Assembly (NCBI GenBank): GCA_963767565.1
Contig: CAVYEG010000001.1
Span: 434,001 to 498,000 of the forward strand
From: Palsa-504 sp963767565
Lineage (GTDB): Bacteria > Actinomycetota > Actinomycetes > Streptosporangiales > Streptosporangiaceae
Reading direction: 5' to 3'
Length of the DNA stretch: 64,000 nt
The notes under the pieces were generated by a model. That model ran no database searches and had not been told where the DNA came from. It worked only from the letters and a program-made list of their open reading frames with translations. The position numbers and the translations under genes were made by a program. Below, piece by piece: positions 53,782 through 62,147 of this stretch (position 1 is its first letter; every line of letters begins with the position of its first letter).

Positions 53782-56700
53782 GTGTACCTGAAGGCCCTCA
53801 CCCTGCGCGGCTTCAAGTCGTTCGCCGCCGCCACCTCGCTGCGCCTCGAGCCCGGCATCACCTGCGTCGTCGGGCCGAACGGCTCGGGCAAGTCCAACAT
53901 CGTCGACGCCCTGTCCTGGGTCATGGGCGAGCAGGGCGCCAAGTCGCTGCGCGGCGGCAAGATGGAGGACGTCGTCTTCGCGGGCACCACCTCGCGCCCG
54001 CCGCTGGGCCGCGCCGAGGTCACGCTCACCATCGACAACAGCGACGGCGCCCTGCCCATCGAGTACGCCGAAGTCACCATCAGCCGCCTGATGTTCCGGT
54101 CCGGGCAGAGCGAGTACGCCATCAACGGCGATCACTGCCGGCTGCTCGACGTGCAGGAGCTGCTGTCCGACTCCGGGCTCGGCCGGGAGATGCACGTGAT
54201 CGTCGGGCAGGGCCAGCTCGACGACATCCTGCACGCCGGCCCGGAGGCCAGGCGGGCCCTGATCGAGGAAGCGGCCGGCGTGCTCAAGCACCGCAAGCGC
54301 AAGGAAAAGGCGCTGCGCAAGCTCGAGGCCATGCAGGCCAACCTGACCCGGCTGGTCGACCTGACCGCCGAGCTGAGCCGCCGCCTCAAGCCCCTGGGCC
54401 GGCAGGCCGAAATGGCCAGGAAGGCGGCCGTCATCCAGGCCGAGCTGCGCGACGCCCGGCTCCGGCTGCTGGCCGACGACTACGTGCAGCTGGCCGCCGA
54501 CCTGCAGCGGGACGAGGCCGACGAGGCGGCGGTGCTGGCCCGGCGGGCCGCCCTGGAGCAGGAGCTGGCCCGGGCCAGGAACCGCGAGACCGAGCTGGAC
54601 GCGGCCGCGCAGCACGCCTCGGCCCGGCTGGCCCGGGCCCAGGAAACCTGGTTCGCGCTGTCCTCGCTGGCCGAGCGGCTGCGCGCCACGCACAAGCTGG
54701 CCGCCCAGCGGCACACCCTGCTCACCGAGCAGGCCGAGCCCGAGCGGGCCGGGCGCGACCCCGACGAACTCGACCGCCAGGCCGCCGAGCTGCGCGCCGA
54801 GGAACAGACGCTGACCACCCGGCTCGAGGCGGGCCGCGAGGTGCTGGCCGCCGCCATGGCCGAGCGCACCGCGGCCGAGGCCCAGCTCGCCGCGGCCGAA
54901 CGCCGGCAGGCCGAGGGCGCGCGGGCCGCCGCCACCCGGGCCAGCCGGGTGGCCCGGCTGCGCGAGCAGGTCGGCGCGGCCGACAGCCGCGCCGCGGCCG
55001 CGCAGGAGGAGCTGGACCGGCTGGCCGTCTCGGCCGAGCAGGCCCGGGAGCGGGCCGAGCTGGCCCAGGCCGAATACGACCAGGTGCAGGAGCTTGGCGT
55101 CCCGGAGGACGACCGTAGCGAGCTGGCCGCCGCTCATCAGCAGGCCGCCGACTCCCTGTCAGAATTGTCCGAACGGACCGTGGCGCTGCGCACCGCCGAA
55201 CGTGAATCAGCCCGCGAGCTGGCCGCCCTCCGGGCCCGGGCCGAGACCCTGGCCGAGGCCGCCCGGCGCGGCGCGGACGCCTCCGCGGCGCTGCTGGCCG
55301 ATCCGGACCGGTTCGCCGGCGTGCTGGGCTCGTTCGCCGCCCGGCTGCAGGTGGCCGACGGCTACGAGGTCGCCGTCGCCGCCGCCCTGGGCGCCGCCGC
55401 CGAAGCCATCGCCGTGACCGGCCTGGACGCCGCCGCCGATATCCTGGCCGCGCTGCGCCGCGACGACGCGGGCAGCGCCGCCCTGGTCATCGCCGCCCCA
55501 GACAGCGCCATCCTAGACAGCGCCGTCCCAGACAGCGCCGCCCCAGACAGCGCCACCCAGACACCCCACCCGCAACATCAACAACACCCGCTACATCAAC
55601 CTCAGCGGCCTCATCCGACGCTCCGGTCCCGGCAGTCTCAGGCCTGGTCCGTGCCGCCGACGTGGTGCGCGCGCCGGACGGGCTGGCGGCCGCCGCCGCG
55701 GAGCTGCTCCGCGACGTGGTCGTGGCCGATGACCTGGAGCACGCACACCGGATCGTTCGGGATAACCCGGCTCTGACGGCGGTGACGCGAGGCGGTGACC
55801 TGCTCGGGGCGCACTGGGCCCAGGGCGGCGGCGCGCGGCAGCAGAGCCTGTTCGAGCAGCGGGCGGCGGCGGAGGAGGCGGCCGCCGGGCTGGCCGGGGC
55901 CGAGTGGGCCTGCGCGGCGGCGGCGCGGGACCTGGCCGCGGCGGCGGCCGCCGAACAGGCCGCCCGGCAGGCGGTGGCCGAGACCCTGGCCCGCAGGCAC
56001 CAGGCCGACGCCGCGGCGGCGGAGATCTCCGGCCGGCTGGGGCGGCTGGCGGGCGCGGCCCGGGCGGCCCAGGACGAGGCGGGCCGGGTCGAGGCCGCCA
56101 TCACCGCGGCCCGGCTGGCCGCCGAGAAGGACCTGGCCAAGCTGGAGCGGTTCCAGGCCGAACTGGCCGAGGCCGAAGCCGAGGCCGACCTCCCCGACGA
56201 GCCGGCCGACGAGCCAGGAGACGGGAGTGGCCGGGAGGACCTGGCCGAGCGCTGCGCGGCGGCCAGGAACGCCGAGATGGAGGCCAGGCTCGAGGTCCGC
56301 ACGGCCGAGGAGCGGCTGCGGGCCATCGACGGCCGCGCCGGCTCGCTGTCCGCGACCGCGGACGCCGAGCGGCGGGCGCGCGCCCAGGCCGCGCAGCGCC
56401 GCACCCGGCGGGCCGCCCAGGCCGCGGTGGCCCGGGCGGTGGCCATGGCCGCCAGGTACGCGATCGAGGCCGCCGAGCGGTCCGTGACCCAGGCCCAGGC
56501 CGGGCGGGCCGAGGCCGAGGCGGTCAGCGCGGGCGGCACCGGCGAGCTGAAGATGGTCCGGACCCGGGTCCGCGACCTGGCCGCCGACCTGGACACCGTG
56601 GTGAACACGGCGCACGGCACCGAGATCGCCCGGGCCACCCGCCGGCTGCGCCTGGCCCAGCTGGCCGAGCACGCGCTGGAGGAGTTCGGCCTGGAGGCCG

Positions 56701-57455
56701 GGACGCTGGTGGCCGAGTACGGGCCCGAGGTGCCGGTGCCGGTCATCGGTGACCCCGTGGTCGGTGACAACGCGGCCCTGCCGTCGCGCTACGACCGGAC
56801 CGCCGCCGAACGCCGGGCCGCCGACGCCCAGCGCCAGCTCGACCGGCTGGGCAAGGTCAACCCGCTGGCCCTGGAGGAGTACGAGGCCCTGACCGAGCGG
56901 CACACGTTCCTGGCCACCCAGCTCGAGGACCTGCGCAAGACCCGCCGTGACCTGCTCACCGTGGTCAAGGAGGTCGACGACCGGGTGCAGGAGGTATTCG
57001 CCTCGGCCTACGCCGACACCGCCCGCGAGTTCGAGCAGCTGTTCGGCCGGCTGTTCCCCGGCGGCCAGGGCAACCTGGTGCTGACCGAGCCCGACGACAT
57101 GCTGGCCACCGGCATCGAGATCGAGGCCCGGCCGCCCGGCAAGAAGGTCAAGCGGCTCTCGCTGCTGTCCGGCGGGGAGCGGTCGCTGACCGCCATCGCC
57201 TACCTGTTCGCCATCTTCAAGGCCCGGCCCTCGCCGTTCTACGTGCTGGACGAGGTCGAGGCGGCCCTGGACGACACCAACCTGCAGCGGCTGCTCGGGG
57301 TGTTCGAGGAACTGCGGGAAAGTTCCCAGCTCATCGTCGTCACCCACCAGCGGCGCACCATGGAGGCGGCCGACGCCCTGTACGGCATCACCATGCGCGG
57401 CGACGGCGTCTCCGCCGTGATCAGCCAGCCCATCGCCTCGCGCCAGCCGGCCTGA
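53782..57455 (+). pseudogene. smc: Chromosome segregation protein SMC, with a frameshift in the hinge
   Basis: SMC ATPase of the condensin complex that folds and segregates chromosomes. N-terminal half: MYLKALTLRGFKSFA, Walker A GPNGSGKSN, SWVMGEQGAKSLRG, then a long coiled coil and the hinge start (FAGVLGSFAARLQVADGYEV). C-terminal half: second coil, LSLLSGGERSLTAIAYLFA signature and VLDEVEAALDD Walker B. The frame breaks in a 15-bp repeat (55504-55562) inside a hinge loop: the fourth unit has 14 bases (CCC where CCCC is expected). One inserted C restores a single chain of about 1,224 codons. GTG start with GGAGGAGGGG upstream. smc is rarely dispensable, so a sequence error is likely. Confidence 0.9.
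55504..55562. repeat. 15-bp tandem repeat in the smc hinge loop, four units
   Basis: Units AGCGCC(A/G)(T/C)CC(T/C)AGAC at 55504, 55519 and 55534 are 15 bases; the fourth at 55549 is 14 bases (AGCGCCACCCAGAC) and causes the smc frameshift. They encode D-S-A-x-P pentapeptides, followed by a Thr/Ser/Pro-rich linker in the downstream frame. Confidence 0.9.
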
Positions 57456-57583
57456 ACTCCCACCCCGAATTCACATGGTTGTCCGGCTTGGCTGCGTATC
57501 ATCCGGTTTACTGCTGAATCGGGTATCTGGCGGATCGGTAGCGGCGGACAGGACGGCGGCCTGGCGTGCAGGGGGATCACACG

Positions 57584-59245
57584 GTGCATGTGCAGACCCC
57601 GGATGAGCCTGCCGTGACCGGGCCGGCCGCGCGGACCGGCGCGGGCATCGCCCGCGGTGCCGCGCTCGTGGCCGGCCTGACCATCGCGTCCCGGATCCTG
57701 GGCCTGGTCCGCACGCTGGTGTTCTCCCAGACCGTCGGCGCGGGCTGCCTGGGCACCGCCTACGTCACCGCCAACCAGGTGCCCAACCTGCTCTATGAGC
57801 TGGTCCTGGGCGGCGCGCTGACCAGCGCGATGGTCCCCATCCTGGCCCGTTCGGCCGAGCATGCCGATGCCGACCCGCAGGCCCGGGCCCGGGTCAGCCA
57901 GATCACCTCGGCGCTGCTGACCTGGTCGGTCATCCTGCTGGTGCCGCTCACCCTGGCCATCGCGGCGGCCGCCCACCCGATCGCCTCGCTGCTCATCCCG
58001 GCCAACCCCAACGCGCACTGCCCCCGCGGCGACATGGTCTACGTCACCGGGAACATGCTGGAGGTGTTCGCCCCCCAGGCCCTGCTGTACGGGCTGTCGG
58101 TGGTGCTGTACGGGCTGCTGCAGGCCTACCGGAGGTTCACCGCGCCGACCATCGGCCCGGCCGTCGCCAGCCTGGTGCTCATCTCCAGCTACCTGGCCTT
58201 CGTGCCGCTGGACCGGGGGCTGCCGTTCGGCCGGCTGCCGCTGTCGGCCGAGCTGGTCCTGTCGGCCGGGACCACGCTGGGCATCGCCGCCCTGGTCCTG
58301 GTGGCCGCGCCGCCGACCTGGCGGCTGCACCTGCGGCTGCGGCCGGTGCTGCGGTTCCCGCCGGGCGTGGCCCGCCGGGCGGGCGGGCTGGCCGTAGTGG
58401 GCGTCATCGAGCTGATCATCATCGACGTGGCCAGCGTGGTGGGCATCACCCTGGCCAACGGCCGCGGCGAGACCGGCGCCATCGTCATCTTCAACTACGC
58501 CTCGCAGGTGTTCAACTCGATCGCCGCCGTCTTGGCCCTGTCCATCGTGGTCAGCGCGTTCCCGGTGCTGTCCGCCCGGGAGGGGCCGGTCTTCGACCGG
58601 ACCTGTGCCGGATCCACCCGGGCGGTGCTGCTCATGTCCTGGCTGGGCACCGCGGTGATGGCGGCGATCACCGTCTCCGCCGCGCACGTGCTGGCCAAGC
58701 AGCCCGATCAGGTCCCCGAGCTGATCCAGTCCTTCGCCTGCTTCGCCCCGGGCATAGCCGGCACCGCCGTGATCATCAATCTGTCCCGGGTGATGTTCGT
58801 CATCGGGCGGCTCAAGGTCGCGGCCGCGGCGCTGGCCGGCGGCTGGCTGCTGACCATCGTGGCCGACGTGATCCTGGCCGAGCTGGCCCCGCCGCGCCTG
58901 GTGGTCGCCGCCCTGTGCCTGGGCCAGACCATCGGCCAGACCGTGGTGGCCGTGCCGGTGGTCATCGTCACCCGCCGGATCTGCGGACCCGAGGCCCTGC
59001 GCGGCGTCGGCCGCGCGGCCCTGGCCGGGCTGGTCGCGGGCGCGGTGGCCGCCGGGGCGGGCGTGGCCGTCAGCCTGGCCGTGCCGGTGACCGGCAAGAT
59101 ATCGGCGTTCGCCATCGCGGTACCCGCCGCCCTGGTCGCCATCGTCGCCTTCGGGGTGGTCGCCTACCTGCTCGACGACGGTGACCTGCGCGCCATCGTG
59201 GCCCGCCTGCGCCGGGCCGCCCGCTCCCGCGGCCGGCGCGCTTGA
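57584..59245 (+). CDS. MurJ/MviN-family lipid II flippase-like membrane protein
   Basis: A 553-residue member of the MOP exporter superfamily with about 14 helices. ASRILGLVRTLVFSQTVGAG and TAYVTANQVPNLLYELVLGGALTSAMVPIL are the MurJ-type start with the Arg residues that line the cavity. Later, IFNYASQVFNSIAAVLALSIV and INLSRVMFVIGRLKVAA are typical. It may flip lipid II or another lipid-linked sugar; actinobacteria often have more than one family member, so the role is not fixed. GTG 57584 (AGGGGG eight bases before) is chosen; GTG 57566 is possible. It lies between smc and a GH3 hydrolase. Confidence 0.86.
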   Translation: MHVQTPDEPAVTGPAARTGAGIARGAALVAGLTIASRILGLVRTLVFSQTVGAGCLGTAYVTANQVPNLLYELVLGGALTSAMVPILARSAEHADADPQARARVSQITSALLTWSVILLVPLTLAIAAAAHPIASLLIPANPNAHCPRGDMVYVTGNMLEVFAPQALLYGLSVVLYGLLQAYRRFTAPTIGPAVASLVLISSYLAFVPLDRGLPFGRLPLSAELVLSAGTTLGIAALVLVAAPPTWRLHLRLRPVLRFPPGVARRAGGLAVVGVIELIIIDVASVVGITLANGRGETGAIVIFNYASQVFNSIAAVLALSIVVSAFPVLSAREGPVFDRTCAGSTRAVLLMSWLGTAVMAAITVSAAHVLAKQPDQVPELIQSFACFAPGIAGTAVIINLSRVMFVIGRLKVAAAALAGGWLLTIVADVILAELAPPRLVVAALCLGQTIGQTVVAVPVVIVTRRICGPEALRGVGRAALAGLVAGAVAAGAGVAVSLAVPVTGKISAFAIAVPAALVAIVAFGVVAYLLDDGDLRAIVARLRRAARSRGRRA

Positions 59246-59286
59246 GCGCCCGCCGGCGGGGCATAGACCCCTGCGGGGAGGACACC

Positions 59287-60440
59287 TTGGCGAATGACGT
59301 GGCGGGTTCAGGCCGCCGCAACGTGCTGAAGAACCTGCTGGTGCTGGGGGCCGCCGCGCCGTTCGCGCGGACCCTGGCCGCCGCGCCGGCCGCGGCCGGC
59401 GGCAGTCGGCCAACTGGAAACCGGAGGCGCAGGCCGCGCTGTCGCCGCCGCAGCTGGCCGGCCAGCGGGTCATCTACTCCTACTCCGGCCTGACCGTGCC
59501 GGCCGCCCTGCTGCAGGCCATCACCGCGGGCCAGGCCGCCGGGGTGATCTTCTTCGGCGGGAACATCTCCAGCCCGGCCCAGATCGCCGCGGTGATCAGG
59601 CAGCTGGTGGCGGCGCAGCAGGCCAGCCCGGTAGCGGCGCCGCTGCTGCTGATGACCGACCAGGAGGGCGGCGAGGTCCGGCGGCTGCCCGGCGCCCCGG
59701 CGATGTCGGAGAAGCAGGTCGGGGCGTCCGCCAACCCCGCCCTGGCTGCCAGTCAGGCCGGCACCGGCGCGGCGCGGAACCTGGCCGGCGTCGGCATGAA
59801 CGTCAACCTGGCCCCGGTGCTCGACGTGTACTACAAAGCCGGCAACTTCATCGACCAGTTCCAGCGGTCCTACAGCAGCCAGGCGCCGGTCGTGACCGAA
59901 TGCGGGCAGGCCTTCATCACCGCCCAGCAGCAGGCCGGCGTGGCCGCCACCGCCAAGCACTTCCCGGGCCTGGGCTCGGCCACCAAGTCCCAGGACACCG
60001 ACGCCGGCCCGGTCACCCTCGACGTGTCCCTGTCCGGCCTGCGCGGCAAGGACGAGGTGCCCTACCCGGCCGCCATCGCCGCCGGGGTCAAGCTCGTCAT
60101 GGCGTCCTGGGCCATCTACCCGGCGCTGGATGCCGCCCACCCGGCCGGGCTGTCCACCGCGTGGGTGCAGGGCGAGCTGCGCGGCCGGCTCGGCTTCGGC
60201 GGGGTGACGATCACCGACGCGATCGAGGCCGGCGCGCTGGCCGCGTTCGGCAGCTTCGGGCAGCGGGCCTTGCTGGCCGCCCAGGCCGGGATGGACCTGC
60301 TGCTGTGCTCCGCGCAGGACCCCAGCCAGGGCCAGTCCGTCACCGCGGCGCTGGCCAGCGCGCTGGAGTCCGGGCAGCTCGGCTCGGCCGCCTTCACCGC
60401 CGCGGTCAACCGGGTCACCGCCCTGCGCGCCAGCCTGTAG
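59287..60440 (+). pseudogene. GH3 glycoside hydrolase (NagZ-like), with a frameshift near the N terminus
   Basis: A secreted family 3 glycosidase. The TTG start (GGGGAGG before it) opens with a twin-arginine-like signal: GSGRRNVLKNLLVLGAAAPFA. The frame then shifts near 59398-59405; with one extra G it continues as GGQSANWKPEAQAAL and joins the catalytic domain: GVIFFGGNISS, LLLMTDQEGGEVRRLPGAP, VNLAPVLDVYY, ATAKHFPGLGSATKSQDTD, LVMASWAIYPALD and GVTITDAIEAGAL, with the nucleophile Asp in TDA. The DxH acid/base dyad of classical NagZ is not seen. The substrate is probably a beta-N-acetylhexosamine or related cell-wall sugar. Confidence 0.82.
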
Positions 60441-60505
60441 CGCCAGCCTGCCGCGGCGGGCCTGTGACTGCGGCATAAGCGGCGGTCTGCGAGACTGTTC
60501 CCCTG

Positions 60506-61642
60506 ATGGAATACGTGATCCTGATCATCGTCATCGCCGTCCTGCTCCTGGGCGGCGGCGGTTACCTGCTGTTCCAGCGGCCCCGGCGCGGGCGCCTCCA
60601 GGCCCCCTCCGCTCCGCCGCCGGTCCCGCCTGCGCCCGCTCCGGCCGGCACCGAGACCGCGCCAGAAACCGCGGCCGAGCCGCCCGCGGCCACCGCCGCG
60701 ATCCTCGAGGTCGAGCGGCCGCCGCCGTCCGCCGGGCGGATGGTGCGGCTGCGGGCCCGGCTGGCCCGCTCGCAGAGCTCGGTGGGCTCGGCGCTGCTCA
60801 GCCTGCTGTCCCGGGACCGGCTGGACGACGAGACCTGGGACGAGATGGAAGAGGTGCTCATCACCGCCGACGTAGGTGTGGCGGTGGCCCGGGTCATGGT
60901 CGATGACCTCAAGACCAAGGTCAAGGTGCTCGGCGTGCGCGGCCCGGCCGAGGTCCGCGACCTGCTGCGGGCCGAGCTGCTGACCCAGCTCGGCGACGAG
61001 GACCGGTTGCTGCGCACCGAGCCGCACGGCGGCATCCCCGCCGTGCTGCTCATGGTGGGCGTGAACGGCACCGGCAAGACCACCACCTGCGGCAAGCTGG
61101 CCCGGGCGCTGATCGGGGACGGGCACACCGTGCTGCTCGGCGCGGCCGACACCTTCCGCGCCGCCGCTGCCGACCAGCTGCAGACCTGGGGCGAGCGGGT
61201 CGGCGCCCGGACCGTGCGGGCCGACCGGGAAGGCGCCGATCCGGCCAGCGTGGCCTTCGACGCGGTCAGCGAGGGCATCGAGACCGGGGTCGACGCGGTG
61301 ATCGTGGATACCGCCGGGCGGCTGCACACCAAGGTCGGGCTGATGGACGAGCTCGGCAAGGTCAAGCGCGTGGTGGAGAAGAAGGCCCCGGTCGACGAGG
61401 TGCTGCTGGTGCTCGACGCCACCACCGGGCAGAACGGGCTGCGCCAGGCGCGGGTGTTCGGCGAGGTGGTCGACGTCACCGGCATCGTGCTGACCAAGCT
61501 GGACGGCACGGCCAAGGGCGGGATCGTCATCGCCGTGCAGCGCGAGCTCGGCGTCCCGGTCAAGCTGGTCGGCCTCGGCGAGGGACCCGACGACCTGGCC
61601 CCCTTCGACCCGGCCGCCTTCGTGGACGCGATCCTGGGCTGA
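60506..61642 (+). CDS. ftsY: Signal recognition particle receptor FtsY
   Basis: GTPase that docks the SRP-ribosome complex at the membrane for co-translational insertion. It begins with a membrane helix (MEYVILIIVIAVLLLGGGGYLL), then an Ala/Pro/Glu-rich A domain, the N domain (LLSRDRLDDETWDEMEEVLITADVG) and the G domain: GVNGTGKTTTCGKLA, DTFRAAAADQLQ, DAVIVDTAGRLHTK, LDATTGQNG and TKLDGTAKGG. 378 residues. In the usual order ftsY is followed by genes for ammonium transport, PII and ffh; here glnB and glnD follow at once. Confidence 0.96.
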   Translation: MEYVILIIVIAVLLLGGGGYLLFQRPRRGRLQAPSAPPPVPPAPAPAGTETAPETAAEPPAATAAILEVERPPPSAGRMVRLRARLARSQSSVGSALLSLLSRDRLDDETWDEMEEVLITADVGVAVARVMVDDLKTKVKVLGVRGPAEVRDLLRAELLTQLGDEDRLLRTEPHGGIPAVLLMVGVNGTGKTTTCGKLARALIGDGHTVLLGAADTFRAAAADQLQTWGERVGARTVRADREGADPASVAFDAVSEGIETGVDAVIVDTAGRLHTKVGLMDELGKVKRVVEKKAPVDEVLLVLDATTGQNGLRQARVFGEVVDVTGIVLTKLDGTAKGGIVIAVQRELGVPVKLVGLGEGPDDLAPFDPAAFVDAILG

Positions 61643-61670
61643 CCCGCCCCGGATAACACTGTCCCGGCCG

Positions 61671-61702
61671 GAAACACGGATGTAACACCCCTGGCGGGTG
61701 TT
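61671..61702. promoter_or_regulatory. Possible GlnR half-site and hairpin before glnB
   Basis: GAAAC-N6-GTAAC (61671-61686) has the spacing of two adjoining parts of an actinobacterial GlnR site (GTnAC/GAAAC elements spaced by six). Overlapping it, AACACCC-CTGGC-GGGTGTT (61684-61702) is a perfect 7-bp hairpin that could end ftsY transcription. Only half of the four-part GlnR consensus is seen. Confidence 0.35.
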
Positions 61703-61785
61703 TCACCTGCCCGACACACACCGGCAGATCCGGTGAAACGTCCGGCGCCCAAGGTCGGTACAGGACACCGAAGGGACACCTCACG

Positions 61786-62124
61786 ATGAAGCTCATCACC
61801 GCTGTCATCAAGCCGTTCAAGCTGGACGACGTCAAGGCCGCGCTGCAGGCGTTCGGCGTCCACGGCCTGACCATCACCGAGGCGAGCGGGTACGGCAGGC
61901 AGCGGGGCCACACCGAGGTGTACCGCGGCGCCGAGTACCAGGTCGACCTGGTGCCCAAGGTCCGGGTGGAGGTCCTCTGCGAGGACGAGGACGCCGACGA
62001 CCTGATCGGGGTGGTGGTCAAGGCGGCGCAGACCGGGCGGATCGGCGACGGGAAGGTCTGGTCGGTGCCGGTCGAGACGGTGGTCCGGGTGCGCACCGGG
62101 GAACGCGGGCCGGACGCGATCTGA
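61786..62124 (+). CDS. glnB: Nitrogen regulatory protein PII
   Basis: Trimeric signal protein that reads ATP/ADP and 2-oxoglutarate. MKLITAVIKPFKLDDVKAAL at the start, the T-loop ending GYGRQRGHTEVYRGAEYQVD with the modifiable Tyr (Tyr of EVYRG, residue 51), KVRVEVLCEDED and TGRIGDGKVWSVPVE complete the family. 112 residues. GlnD follows 23 bases later and modifies it. In many actinobacteria an amt gene precedes glnB; none is present between ftsY and glnB here. Confidence 0.95.
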   Translation: MKLITAVIKPFKLDDVKAALQAFGVHGLTITEASGYGRQRGHTEVYRGAEYQVDLVPKVRVEVLCEDEDADDLIGVVVKAAQTGRIGDGKVWSVPVETVVRVRTGERGPDAI

Positions 62125-62147
62125 CCCCGAACACGATCGGCACAGCC

